A stretch of DNA of 64,000 nt from CAYNRA01 sp046293395 (GCA_046293395.1 JBKBOU010000003.1:620001-684000), one strand, 5' to 3'; counted from the first letter of the stretch, positions 26,436-36,185 are shown. The notes: a model not told the origin generated them from the sequence alone. Translations and numbers: made by a program.

Positions 26436-26924
26436 ATGTCTCAGTTTTCACACATTGACGACCAGGGAACTCCACTTATGGTGGATACAGGCGCGAAAAA
26501 AGTAACCAAAAGAACTGCCGTTGCACAAAGCATTGTGGAAGTCGGGGATGCCGTATATGATAAACTACACGAGCTTGGTTTTTCAACCTCAAAGGGTTCT
26601 ATTTTTCAAACAGCGATACTCGCTGGCATTATGGCGGCAAAAAAAACGGGAGATTTAATTCCTCTTTGCCATCCTATCGGGATGGATCATTGCACCGTTA
26701 CAATTCAGGTGAACGACAAAAAGCAAATCTGTATTCAATGCAAGACAGAAGTAGAAGCCAAAACGGGAATTGAAATGGAAGCGCTGGTAGGTGCCTCGTT
26801 AGCGGCTTTAACTATTTACGACATGTGCAAGGCACTTTCGCACGATATTCGGATTGTCGAAACTCGCTTAATTCAAAAAACAGGCGGGAAAAAAGATTAT
26901 TTCTACGCAAATCAAGAAAAATGA
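26436..26924 (+). CDS. moaC: Cyclic pyranopterin monophosphate synthase MoaC
   Basis: The 162-residue enzyme converts the MoaA product into cyclic pyranopterin monophosphate. The conserved stretches TAVAQSIVEVG, IPLCHPIGMDHCTV and MEALVGASLAALTIYDMCKA with the catalytic lysine region are all intact. Its stop codon overlaps the next ATG (ATGA at 26921), which couples it to the ABC protein. Confidence 0.96.
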   Translation: MSQFSHIDDQGTPLMVDTGAKKVTKRTAVAQSIVEVGDAVYDKLHELGFSTSKGSIFQTAILAGIMAAKKTGDLIPLCHPIGMDHCTVTIQVNDKKQICIQCKTEVEAKTGIEMEALVGASLAALTIYDMCKALSHDIRIVETRLIQKTGGKKDYFYANQEK

Positions 26925-28399
26925 CTGCTCTGATTTCTTTACAAAACGTGTCTGTCAAAAAAGGAACACATTGTATTTTGAAGCAACTAACGTGGGAACT
27001 TCAGGCAGGTGAAAAATGGGTTGTACTCGGCAAAAATGGTTCAGGGAAAAGTACTTTTTTTGATTTGCTCTTGGGTCGTATTTATCCAGCAGGAGGTAAA
27101 CGAGTGGTAGCACCTCATACAAAAATAAGTTTAGCAGAGCGTGACTACTCGTTTGACCGCCTTGTCAAACAATCCTATCTTTATTACCAACAACGTTACC
27201 ACAGTTTTGATACGTCGGGTACGCCTACGCTTTGGGAAGTACTCCAAAATCAAACCAAACCATTGGGCACAATTCATAGCCAATCTGTGGAACTTCCTCC
27301 TTTGGCTTTTGAGGAACAGGAATTACAAAAGTGGGCAGAGACATTCAAAATAAGTCATTTATTACAACGTAAAATCATTAGTCTATCCAATGGTGAAGTA
27401 CGGAGGTCGCTGCTTGTTCGGAGTATCTTGCAAAATCCAACTATTTTGTTGTTAGATAATCCGTTTAGTGGATTAGACCTTGAAAACCGGCAGATTCTGC
27501 GTACAATTTTAGGTCAACTTGCGGAAACTAACACAACAATTGTCTTGACGTGCAGCCACCAAGATATTCCATCTGGTTTTACCAAAGGATTAGAGCTTGA
27601 AGAAGGGCAAATCACGAGACAATTCGATTGGCCAAATCCTCATTTTACATTCGAAGAAGAAAAGCATTCGTTTGATTTCTCTCCGATTAAGACCTTACAA
27701 CCACCTCTTCCCTTGGATTCTGCGACAATTTTTGACTTACGCAACATTCGTGTCAATTATCCTCCACATCAAATACTTGATGGTATTTCTTGGAAAGTAC
27801 AGGCGGGTGAAGCGTGGGCATTACTTGGTGCGAATGGTTCAGGCAAAAGTACGTTATTGAGTATTTTAACAGCTGACCACCCGCAAGCGTACCTCAATGA
27901 TTTTTCGCTATTTGGCAAAAAACGAGGAACGGGAGAAAGTATTTGGGAAATCAAGCGCCGCATTGGCTTTGTTTCACCTGAAATCCATTTATTTGTGGAT
28001 AAGTCCATTCCAGCTTGGAAGGTTATTGGATCTGGTTTTTTTGATGCGACAGGATTGTATAAAAAGCTAGATGAAACCCAAGAAGCTATTCTGGAATCAT
28101 ACATTGCGCTGCTCCATCTTGAGGCGCTTCGTAACCGAACACTTCGGGAGTTGTCTATGGGAGAACAAAGGCGAGTACTTTTAGCTAGAGCGCTGGTGAA
28201 GAATCCGCCGGTGCTTATTTTGGATGAACCCTGCCAAGGATTAGATACCAATCAAATGATTTATTTTCGGGATTTAGTCCATGAAATTACTGTTCAGTTG
28301 GGGAAAACTCTCATTTACGTAACGCATTACGAAGAGGAGATTCCAGCCTGCGTGACCAAAAAATTGGTTTTACATGCGGGCAAAATACTTCCCTCGTAA
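26921..28399 (+). CDS. Duplicated ABC ATPase, ModF-like
   Basis: I start it at ATG 26921 inside the moaC stop (492 residues). It has two complete ABC cassettes. The first has Walker A GKNGSGKST near residue 36, signature LSNGEVRR and Walker B ILLLDNPFSG. The second has GANGSGKST near 305, signature LSMGEQRR and VLILDEPCQG. No membrane part is present, and none is encoded beside it. This layout is that of ModF/PhrA, a protein associated with molybdenum metabolism in E. coli, although its exact role is unsettled. The position at the end of the cofactor operon supports the ModF assignment. In the first cassette the Walker B glutamate is replaced by asparagine (LLLDNP), so that site may bind but hydrolyse ATP poorly. 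Confidence 0.85.
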   Translation: MTALISLQNVSVKKGTHCILKQLTWELQAGEKWVVLGKNGSGKSTFFDLLLGRIYPAGGKRVVAPHTKISLAERDYSFDRLVKQSYLYYQQRYHSFDTSGTPTLWEVLQNQTKPLGTIHSQSVELPPLAFEEQELQKWAETFKISHLLQRKIISLSNGEVRRSLLVRSILQNPTILLLDNPFSGLDLENRQILRTILGQLAETNTTIVLTCSHQDIPSGFTKGLELEEGQITRQFDWPNPHFTFEEEKHSFDFSPIKTLQPPLPLDSATIFDLRNIRVNYPPHQILDGISWKVQAGEAWALLGANGSGKSTLLSILTADHPQAYLNDFSLFGKKRGTGESIWEIKRRIGFVSPEIHLFVDKSIPAWKVIGSGFFDATGLYKKLDETQEAILESYIALLHLEALRNRTLRELSMGEQRRVLLARALVKNPPVLILDEPCQGLDTNQMIYFRDLVHEITVQLGKTLIYVTHYEEEIPACVTKKLVLHAGKILPS

Positions 28400-28401
28400 C
28401 C

Positions 28402-28644
28402 AACCAACGTAAGGATGTATCGCATACGCCCCTATGGTTGCCGACACAAACAATCGGTGCTATTATTCAGGGATATAAATCAGCCGTTACGAAACAATTA
28501 GGCTTGCTAGAACCAACGGAAAAACCAGGACAACGCCATTACCATGAACACATTATACACAATGAACAATCACATCAACGTGTTTCCAATTGCATTCGTC
28601 GTAATCCTGAAAAATGGAAAAATGGTGTATTTTTAAAATCTTAA
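28402..28644 (+). pseudogene. C-terminal fragment of a Y1 (REP-associated, IS200-like) transposase
   Basis: About 80 codons are open in one frame up to the stop at 28644. The text TIGAIIQGYKSAVTKQ, RHYHEHIIHNEQSHQRVS and IRRNPEKW matches the C-terminal part of REP-associated tyrosine transposases, where it usually reads like WQRNYYEHIIRNE and NPAKW. The HUH domain that should precede it is missing, and the preceding DNA belongs to the ModF-like gene. It is a dead remnant. The 66 nt after it hold nothing recognisable. Confidence 0.68.
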
Positions 28645-28710
28645 AATTCTCTAGAAATAGAAATAATTGGCAACCAATCGTTCTTTATTCCTACATCAAA
28701 ACACCTCGTT

Positions 28711-31614
28711 TTATCCATTTTTTAGGGCATCGTATAAAATTTCGATAGAATGTGCCGATAAACGCCCCGTCCCATCCTTGATTTGATGTCGGCAACTTGT
28801 ACCCGTTGCCGCGATGAGTGTACATTTATCTTGGCTTCGGACTGCTGGAAATAAAACAAGTTCACCAATCTGCATTGATAAATCGTAATGTTCTTTTTCA
28901 TAACCAAACGAACCTGCCATACCACAGCAACCTGATGGAATCAAATGTACTTCGTAGTTTTTAGGAAAAGAAACAGCTTTTTTTGCTTCCACCAAACCTG
29001 AAATAGCCTTTTGGTGGCAGTGTACATGCAGCTTAACTACTTTTTTATCGAAGGTGAACTGTTGCTTCGTAATTTTCCCTTTTTTAACTTCTTGGTTAAA
29101 CCATTCCTCAAATAAAAAGGTATTCTCTGCTATTTTTCGCGCGGCTTCTTTTTGCTCTCCATCCAATAAATCAATGTATTCATCTCGGAAGGTGAGAATC
29201 GCGGAAGGCTCAATACCGACCAATGGTGTATCTTTTGTTATTTTTTGAGTGAATAATTCTACATTGAAAGCTGCTTTTTCGCGTGCTTCACGGAGAAACC
29301 CTTTGGACAGATACGTCCGCCCACTTTCTTGATGACGGAGAATAACGACTTCGTAACCCAATGATTCTATCAAAAGAATGGTTTTGATACCAAGAGAAAC
29401 ATCGTTGTAATTGGTAAATTCATCCACAAACAGATATACTTTTGGATTTCCTTTGAACGTGTTTTTCGCGTGTTTGTCCCACCAAGCAAGCACCGTAGTA
29501 GCTCCAAGAAGCGGCATTGTTCGCTCTGGTGCAAAACCCACCAACCGATTTGCCGCCCTCCGGAATACCGGATTGCCAAAAAAATAATTGTATAATTTAG
29601 GTGAAATACTCGCCAATTGCATCATTTGAGAAAAACGAGCGATGAGTTTTGCACGAACAGGAGCGCCCTCTTTGTCGTAAACAGATTGCAAAAACTCTGC
29701 CTTCATTTTGGTAATATCCACACTAGAAGGACATTCTGTTTTACATCCTTTGCAAGAAAGACACGTATCTAGCGTTTCTTTGAGCTGGCTGGCGTGTGCT
29801 TCGGTTTGGTCGCCGTAGAAATTTCGGAGCATATTTGCACGGGCGCGGGTCGTTTGTTGCTCTTGCCGTGTAGCCATAAAGCTAGGACACATCGTCCCTC
29901 CTGTTATTTCTGTTTTCCGGCAATCTCCAGAACCACTGCATTTTTCAGACAGACGAAGAATATTTTCTTGTGCTGAAAAATCAAAAACCGTTTGAGGCAA
30001 ATGATTTGTATTTTGAAGAGAATCCACGCGTAAAAATGCGTCCATTGGCGGCGTATCCACAATTTTACCTCGGTTAAAAACACCGTTGGGGTCAACGATT
30101 TGCTTCGTTTCTTGAAAAAGAGCATATACCTTCTCTCCCATCATTTGTGGGATAAACTCTCCGCGCAAACGTCCGTCGCCATGTTCACCAGACAAAGAGC
30201 CTTTGTATTTTTTCACGAGCTCCGTTGTTTGTTTCAAGATTTCTCTAAAATCTTTTCTTCCTTTCTCTTCTTTGAGATTAAGCATAGGTTCGACATGCAA
30301 TTCGCCTGCTCCAGCGTGTGCGTAAACCGAATATTGAACGTGAAAACGTTGAAGAACCAGCTCCAATTCATCCATATAATCGGGTAAATCCTCTACGGCG
30401 ACGGCACAATCTTCAATCAGATTGACAGGCTGTGTATCACCGGGTAAATTTCGAAGTAAACCAAGCCCCGCCTTGCGCAAATCCCAGGCTTTTTTGGTCT
30501 CGTCTCCTATCAAAACAGGGTACGCAAATCCTTGTTGGTTCTCCTGCAAGTTGGCAATGAATTTCGTATATTTTGACGTTAACGCTTCTAACGTATCTCC
30601 GAAAAACTCAACCATCAACAAAGCTTTGGGCGAACCAACCACAAAATCGCTATTGGCTTTTTGTTGTGGATTTTGTGCTGCGAAACTCATGATAAAATCA
30701 TCAACTAACTCAGAGGCAGCGCATTGATGTTCCAAGGCTACGAGATTTATTTCCAGCGATTCCCGCAATGTAGCACAATGAACAGCAACAACCGCGACTT
30801 CCTTCGGCGGTAAAGGCATCAACCGGAGTTTCGCTTTCGTGACAAACCCCAAAGTTCCTTCTGAGCCTGCAATCAGCTTGGTTAGGTCAAGGTGTTGGTT
30901 CGTCTTTTTTTGAGCAAGAAGAACATCCAGAGCATAGCCTGTATTTCTTCTCTTCACGGTTTTTTTAGGAAAATTCTCTTCGATTAATTCTTGATTTTCT
31001 TCTTTGCTTAGTAAGTTATCTAGGTTTTGTTCAACCTGTTTCCCCCATTTGGACTTTATAGAAGAGCTATTTGTATTTTCATCGAGCCAATCTATTTCAC
31101 CATTTGCCCAAATGATTTCCACGGCCATCAGTTGGTCACGGGTTGTTCCCCAGATGATAGAATGCAAACCGCACGAATTATTACCAATCATCCCTCCAAT
31201 CATGGCGCGATTTGCGGTAGATGTTTCTGGTCCGAACATCCATCCTTTGTCTTTGAGAAAGGCATTCAGGTCATCCCGAATGACACCTGGTTCTACAATA
31301 ACCCAACCTTCTTCCGTATTTAGTTCATGTATTTTAGTCAAGTGCGTGGAGATGTCCACGATGATTCCTGAGCTTACCACCTGGCCTGCCAACGATGTTC
31401 CCGCAGCACGTGGAACCAAGGTTTTTTTATTTTCATTTGCCCAGCGAATCAATTGAATAATATCCTCTTTATCTTTTGGGATAGCTACTCCTTCTGGCTT
31501 TTCTTGATACACAGAGGCATCTGTGGCATAAATCTGCAACATCTGCTGGTGTACCGTTGACGTGTCGAAGTATAATTTACCCGAAAACGACTTTTGTAAA
31601 ATTTCTAAACTCAT
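28711..31614 (-). CDS. FAD- and Fe-S-binding oxidoreductase, YdiJ-like (D-2-hydroxyglutarate dehydrogenase class)
   Basis: The 967-residue fusion has an FAD-binding PCMH domain (about 40-260, VPRAAGTSLAGQVVSSGIIV and GMIGNNSCG), an FAD-oxidase C-terminal domain (about 270-530, with VYAHAGAGELHVEP and GSLSGEHGDGR), a ferredoxin-like Fe-S part (about 555-660, CSGSGDC and CLSCKGCKTECP), and a cysteine-rich CCG-type end (HVHCHQKA and PSGCCGMAGSFGYEKEH). E. coli YdiJ with this layout oxidises D-2-hydroxyglutarate; a glycolate or D-lactate substrate cannot be excluded. It is monocistronic, and no regulator is adjacent. Confidence 0.86.
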   Translation of the reverse strand: MSLEILQKSFSGKLYFDTSTVHQQMLQIYATDASVYQEKPEGVAIPKDKEDIIQLIRWANENKKTLVPRAAGTSLAGQVVSSGIIVDISTHLTKIHELNTEEGWVIVEPGVIRDDLNAFLKDKGWMFGPETSTANRAMIGGMIGNNSCGLHSIIWGTTRDQLMAVEIIWANGEIDWLDENTNSSSIKSKWGKQVEQNLDNLLSKEENQELIEENFPKKTVKRRNTGYALDVLLAQKKTNQHLDLTKLIAGSEGTLGFVTKAKLRLMPLPPKEVAVVAVHCATLRESLEINLVALEHQCAASELVDDFIMSFAAQNPQQKANSDFVVGSPKALLMVEFFGDTLEALTSKYTKFIANLQENQQGFAYPVLIGDETKKAWDLRKAGLGLLRNLPGDTQPVNLIEDCAVAVEDLPDYMDELELVLQRFHVQYSVYAHAGAGELHVEPMLNLKEEKGRKDFREILKQTTELVKKYKGSLSGEHGDGRLRGEFIPQMMGEKVYALFQETKQIVDPNGVFNRGKIVDTPPMDAFLRVDSLQNTNHLPQTVFDFSAQENILRLSEKCSGSGDCRKTEITGGTMCPSFMATRQEQQTTRARANMLRNFYGDQTEAHASQLKETLDTCLSCKGCKTECPSSVDITKMKAEFLQSVYDKEGAPVRAKLIARFSQMMQLASISPKLYNYFFGNPVFRRAANRLVGFAPERTMPLLGATTVLAWWDKHAKNTFKGNPKVYLFVDEFTNYNDVSLGIKTILLIESLGYEVVILRHQESGRTYLSKGFLREAREKAAFNVELFTQKITKDTPLVGIEPSAILTFRDEYIDLLDGEQKEAARKIAENTFLFEEWFNQEVKKGKITKQQFTFDKKVVKLHVHCHQKAISGLVEAKKAVSFPKNYEVHLIPSGCCGMAGSFGYEKEHYDLSMQIGELVLFPAVRSQDKCTLIAATGTSCRHQIKDGTGRLSAHSIEILYDALKNG

Positions 31615-31885
31615 ACTCAGTTAGGTCAGGAATACCGTCTTTTTTAGATACGAAATTAAGATGAAATAAAGATTTACGTTCATTTTGGTTTAGATAATCA
31701 AGAATTAAATCCGATTTATGAAAAATAGAACTTCAAATCTACTTTTCTTTCGTCGTTGACACCTTGTTTTATGTATATTTACTTCACGTACTGACTCAGA
31801 CTCTCCCAGACAACAAGATACAGGAAGGAGTTCATTTCCTTTTGCTCTGCGCAATGAATATAATTATTCAAATCGTGCACAGCGT

Positions 31886-33640
31886 ATGCTTTCATATAGT
31901 AAAATACATTATCTACTTCTTTCCTTTGGTCTGATTGCGGCGCTTTCAAGTTGCCGTTATTCGGAAGAAAAAGCCTTTAAAAGTTCGGTTGATAAACTGG
32001 AAGAAGAAAATCTACCCGCCTCTGAACGTGTCAAACGTGTAGATTCTTTGCTCGTTCAAACTTCTACCCATTTCTCAATGGACTCCAAAGACGTTTACCG
32101 ACTTTATACCATCAAGCGTGATGCATTCATCGAACTCAATGACACACATTTGGCAGTGGAAACGAATGACAAAACAATTCAGTTGGCTCAGTCTTTACAC
32201 GATACCCTGACCATTGCACAAGCCCTGACATTCCATTACTTACAAGATATAGACAAGACTTTTTTCCAAAAAAACACTTCTTACTATCCTTCGATTTTAT
32301 CGTTTACCGCAAAATCAGGAAGTCGAATTATACACGGTAGAAATATCGTTTTGTATGCTTATATATTGATGGATAATGCCAAATATGCCGAAGCAGAGAA
32401 ACAATATTTGGATGCGGAACGTGTGTTTCGGAGATATAACTCCGAGATAGATTTAATTAAAATCTATCTCGGATTGGGCAGTAATATGTTGTTTGCACAA
32501 GGACGTGAAAGAGCGGGATTTTATTATACAAAGGCGTTGAATCTTAGTCGTAAGATAAAAAATAACGATTTAATTGCCAGTTCACTCATGAATCTCGCCA
32601 TCACAAAGAAAATTAGCCATCCAGATAGCGCATTAAAACTTTACAATCAAGCGCTTACTATGTTGACCAAGCCGGAGCAAGATTTTCTGAAAATGAAAGT
32701 AAAATTCAATATTTCAAATATTTATAGAGCGAAGAGGAATTACACCAAAACAGAACAAATTCTCAAGGAAATTTTAACAGACTGTATCAACCAAAACTTT
32801 ACGGAGGGAGTTAGCGTAGTATCCGGCTCATTGGGGCTTCTATATGCTGAGTTAGGGCAGTTAGATAAATCTGTTGTTCTTTTGGAATCCTCTAAACGAA
32901 AAACAGACTCTCTGCAACTGAAAAGTTTATCCAATTCTTTTTTACCCGATTTGATTGATGTCTATACACGAACGAACCAGTTTGAAAAGGCTTTTCGTGC
33001 CTCACAAGAACTCATCAGCCAAAGAGATTCCTCTATTTCCATCGAAAAACAGAAAGCAATACTTGATCTAGAATCAAAATTTACGGCTGAAATCAAAGAT
33101 ATTGAAAATGCCCAACTTGCCCGTGTTGGTCAGCTCTGGGAGGCACTTACTTGGGGACTTTGTATTGTCTTATTCTTTATCGTTCTTCTCTATTTTTACA
33201 ATATCAAGTACGATACCGAAAAGCAAAAAGCCCAGCTTTATCTGGTCAATTATTACCAAAAACAACTTGAAAAACGGAAATCAAAACAAGGTCAAACTAC
33301 TCAACATGGGCTTTCAGGAAAATTAACCTACCTATTTTTGACACGTAAACCTTTTACAAATCCGGCTATTACTGCCACAGAACTAGCGAATACGTTGCAT
33401 GTTTCAGAGCAGGAACTAGATATAGAGATACGCGCGAGGGGGTTTCAGTCATTCGAAGAGTTTATCCATTTTCATCGAATCCAAGAAGCAAGGCTTTTAT
33501 TTGAATCCAAGGATAACAATACCATTGAGACCATTCTTCAACGGGTGGGTTTCACGAGCAAAAAGTATTTCAATCTCGTTTTTGAAGAAGTCACCGGACT
33601 AAAGTCCGACTATTATATTAGGAACATTGTAAAAAATTAA
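31886..33640 (+). CDS. Membrane-bound TPR regulator with AraC-like HTH (paralogue 1)
   Basis: The 584-residue protein has an N-terminal hydrophobic segment ending in a lipobox-like LSSC (cysteine at about 23), TPR-like helices from about 40 to 400, one transmembrane helix at about 417-437 (WGLCIVLFFIVLLYFYNI), and a C-terminal region with a helix-turn-helix of AraC type (FIHFHRIQEARLLF, then VGFTSKKYFNLVFEEVTGLKS). This layout implies an extracytoplasmic sensor joined to a cytoplasmic DNA-binding domain in one chain. Its neighbour at 33801 has the same layout. Target genes and signal are unknown. The start ATG at 31886 follows a 271-nt gap that contains TATATTTA (31774-31781), a weak -7 box. 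Confidence 0.82.
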   Translation: MLSYSKIHYLLLSFGLIAALSSCRYSEEKAFKSSVDKLEEENLPASERVKRVDSLLVQTSTHFSMDSKDVYRLYTIKRDAFIELNDTHLAVETNDKTIQLAQSLHDTLTIAQALTFHYLQDIDKTFFQKNTSYYPSILSFTAKSGSRIIHGRNIVLYAYILMDNAKYAEAEKQYLDAERVFRRYNSEIDLIKIYLGLGSNMLFAQGRERAGFYYTKALNLSRKIKNNDLIASSLMNLAITKKISHPDSALKLYNQALTMLTKPEQDFLKMKVKFNISNIYRAKRNYTKTEQILKEILTDCINQNFTEGVSVVSGSLGLLYAELGQLDKSVVLLESSKRKTDSLQLKSLSNSFLPDLIDVYTRTNQFEKAFRASQELISQRDSSISIEKQKAILDLESKFTAEIKDIENAQLARVGQLWEALTWGLCIVLFFIVLLYFYNIKYDTEKQKAQLYLVNYYQKQLEKRKSKQGQTTQHGLSGKLTYLFLTRKPFTNPAITATELANTLHVSEQELDIEIRARGFQSFEEFIHFHRIQEARLLFESKDNNTIETILQRVGFTSKKYFNLVFEEVTGLKSDYYIRNIVKN

Positions 33641-33650
33641 AATTATCTTT

Positions 33651-33664
33651 TTTACACGTGTAAA
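33651..33664. promoter_or_regulatory. Perfect 14-bp palindrome between the two regulator genes
   Basis: TTTACACGTGTAAA is an exact palindrome, located 11 nt after the first regulator's stop and 26 nt before TATATTTA (33690-33697), a weak -7 box of the second. It could be an operator. Confidence 0.45.
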
Positions 33665-33800
33665 TAAACTTATTTACTTTTTCTATACCTATATTTACGG
33701 TCATATAACCTCTAAAATCCCAAACAACACACCGCTTTGTATTCTGTTAGGTGACATTGCCTTTGCATTTATTTTATTGAATACTAACCAATATAAATAT

Positions 33801-35564
33801 ATGCCTCCTAAGAACTCACTCATACGCGTTGGAACTTTTGTTTTGACTGCTTTTTGCTTTTCACATTGTTCATCTTCCGAAGAGAAACGATATTTTGACC
33901 AAGTGAAACAACTGTCTGAGTCGAAAATCAGCCCACAAGAACAAATAAAAAAAGCGGACTCACTGATTTCCTCCACGCAGTCTTTCACAGTTCCGAAAGA
34001 AAGTCTTTACCAATTATACGCCATCAAGCAAGAAGCATTCACTCGTTTGAATGACATTGAAAGTGCTACCGAAGAAAATAAAAAAGCGCTACAACTCGCT
34101 GAAAGCCTCCAGGACTCCACTTATATCGCTCAACTTTTGCCTTTTTATTTATCTAAAAGCATTAACGAAAATGCCTTTCGAGCTACCCAGCGGTTTTTTC
34201 CCAATATCTTATCTCATGCAGAAGACGATAGCCAGACAGGGAAATTACAACTCCTCTACGCAAATCACTTGTATGTTACGGCGCGTTTTGTAGAAGCAAA
34301 TGAACTTTTGCAAAAAGCACAAAAAATATTTGAAGAAGAACAAGACCAGCAAAGTTTAATACGTACTTACATTGCGACGGGCAATAACTTTGCCGGCATT
34401 GAGGAGTTCAAAAAATCAAATGAATATTACCACAAAGCTATTGTATTGGCAAAAAAAACAAACGACCTCCCGCTCGTCGCTAGTGGATACATGAATTTAG
34501 GAATTAATTTTCGGGCAACGAACCCCGACAGTGCTATTTTTTACTACCAAAAAACCCTTTCTCTCGCCGACTCGACAAAAGAAACCTCTCTGAAAATCAA
34601 GACTTTATATAATCTTGCTAATGTATATTTTGCACAAAAAAAGATAGATGAGTCAAAACGTGTTTACCTACAAATTTTGGATTTTGCAGAAAAAAACAAC
34701 TCTCCTGAAGGCTATATTATGGCATCGAGTGCCCTTGGAGCCGTTTATAATGGTGAGAAAAAGTACGAACAATCTCTTGCATTAGTCCAACGGGCTATTG
34801 AGAAAGCCGACTCCAATAAACTCATGGAAATTTCGAGACGGCTTTTGCCGATGAGCATTGGTATTTACATCAATAAAAACGATTATGTATCTGCTTTAAA
34901 GCAATCCGAAAAGCTTCGTTCTCTAAACGACTCTCTTCTGTCTATTCAAAAACAAGAAGCGATTTTAGAGCTGGAAAAGAAATTTCAAACACAGAAAAAG
35001 GAAATAGACAACCAAAATCTACGAGAAATTAATACGTTTAGAGGATACATCATCGGTCTTCTGCTTTTATCTATTTCGGTTATTGTGTATTTATTTTACC
35101 AGCGTTCTCATTTGTACAAAGAAAGACAATCTGCGTATCAAATTCTGGTTCAAAAGTACAAGAATGAAGCCGAAGCACGTGCAAAAGAAAGAGAAACGCC
35201 TACCTCAAACCAAGGTCAGGAATCGTCTTCAAATCAACTTTTATTCTACTTTATACAAAAGAAACCTTATCTATCTCCTGACCTCACGCCGCACGAAGTT
35301 GCCAATGCTTTGCTCATAACACAACCACAACTGGAGCAAGAAATAAAAGCAAAAGGATATGCAGATTTTGTACATTTTATAAACAAACACCGTATCGAAG
35401 AAGCCAGAACTCTTTTTGATAATCCGGTTTTCAACAATTTAAGTATGGATGAAGTAAGTTCGAAAGTAGGTTTTAAACAGAAGCAAGATTTTCAAAATGC
35501 GTTTGAGTTTTTCACGGGATTAAAACCAGAATATTACCGAAATCAAGTCAATAATCTCAATTAA
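33801..35564 (+). CDS. Membrane-bound TPR regulator with AraC-like HTH (paralogue 2)
   Basis: I use ATG at 33801 (587 residues); an upstream TTG adds eight residues before the signal sequence. It shows the same order as paralogue 1: hydrophobic N-terminus with lipobox-like cysteine (TAFCFSHCSSSEEK), TPR-like helices, one transmembrane helix near 415-435 (FRGYIIGLLLLSISVIVYLF), a short linker, and an AraC-like helix-turn-helix (FVHFINKHRIEEARTLF, VGFKQKQDFQNAFEFFTGLKP). The two proteins align over their full length with clear divergence, so this is an old tandem duplication. It ends with a terminator shared with the facing Lrp gene. Confidence 0.82.
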   Translation: MPPKNSLIRVGTFVLTAFCFSHCSSSEEKRYFDQVKQLSESKISPQEQIKKADSLISSTQSFTVPKESLYQLYAIKQEAFTRLNDIESATEENKKALQLAESLQDSTYIAQLLPFYLSKSINENAFRATQRFFPNILSHAEDDSQTGKLQLLYANHLYVTARFVEANELLQKAQKIFEEEQDQQSLIRTYIATGNNFAGIEEFKKSNEYYHKAIVLAKKTNDLPLVASGYMNLGINFRATNPDSAIFYYQKTLSLADSTKETSLKIKTLYNLANVYFAQKKIDESKRVYLQILDFAEKNNSPEGYIMASSALGAVYNGEKKYEQSLALVQRAIEKADSNKLMEISRRLLPMSIGIYINKNDYVSALKQSEKLRSLNDSLLSIQKQEAILELEKKFQTQKKEIDNQNLREINTFRGYIIGLLLLSISVIVYLFYQRSHLYKERQSAYQILVQKYKNEAEARAKERETPTSNQGQESSSNQLLFYFIQKKPYLSPDLTPHEVANALLITQPQLEQEIKAKGYADFVHFINKHRIEEARTLFDNPVFNNLSMDEVSSKVGFKQKQDFQNAFEFFTGLKPEYYRNQVNNLN

Positions 35565-35583
35565 TTTCTATACAAACCTCGTT

Positions 35584-35627
35584 ATTCCCATCTGTATTTC
35601 TCATATACGGATGGGAATATTTTTTTT
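35584..35627 (+). terminator. Terminator after the second regulator gene
   Basis: A 14-bp stem with one mismatch (35584-35597 with 35605-35618) is followed by eight T. It also contains the stop codon of the facing Lrp-type gene. Confidence 0.85.
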
Positions 35628-36053
35628 AAAGGCGCACCCAAAATCAATGAGCGATTCTGTTTTCAAAATACCCGGAATATGGTCAATTTTATCGTACAGA
35701 ACCTCTCGCATGTGTTCACTATTTTTGGCGATTATTCGAATATACAATGCGTACTTCCCTGTAATATAGTAGCATTCAGTCACTTCAGGGATTTTTTGTA
35801 GTTCCGCGATAATGGCTTTGGAGTCTGAGTCCTCTTTTAAGATAAGCCCCGTAAATGCGCCCCATTCAAAACCCATTTTCCGTTCGTCCAATACCAAAGA
35901 AGCACCTTTGATGATGCCGTTTTTTTTCAATTTGGCAATGCGCTGATGAACCATCGTATTCGAAATACCCAATGTTTTGGCGATTTCGGAATACGGTTTT
36001 CTTGGGTCTTTCTCTAAAATCAATAGAATTTGATAATCGAAGTCATCCATCAT
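35601..36053 (-). CDS. Lrp/AsnC-family transcriptional regulator
   Basis: I start it at ATG 36053 (150 residues); an upstream TTG is possible but poorly placed. The N-terminal helix-turn-helix (DYQILLILEKDPRKPYSEIAK, SNTMVHQRIAKLKKNGII) is followed by the RAM ligand-binding domain (ITGKYALYIRIIAKNS). Such proteins respond to amino acids. The gene is divergent from ornithine aminotransferase, sharing a very AT-rich 132-nt control region, and so probably regulates arginine/ornithine catabolism. No unambiguous Lrp box could be picked by eye. Confidence 0.92.
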   Translation of the reverse strand: MMDDFDYQILLILEKDPRKPYSEIAKTLGISNTMVHQRIAKLKKNGIIKGASLVLDERKMGFEWGAFTGLILKEDSDSKAIIAELQKIPEVTECYYITGKYALYIRIIAKNSEHMREVLYDKIDHIPGILKTESLIDFGCAFKKNIPIRI

Positions 36054-36185
36054 AAAAGTCAAATTTTATATATTATTTCGTATAAAAATTAAATATTACA
36101 TAAATTAAGTAAAAAATAAAAATATATACACATTAAAACGATAAATAAAGTCAATATGATACTTTAGAAGAAAAATACCCATTTT

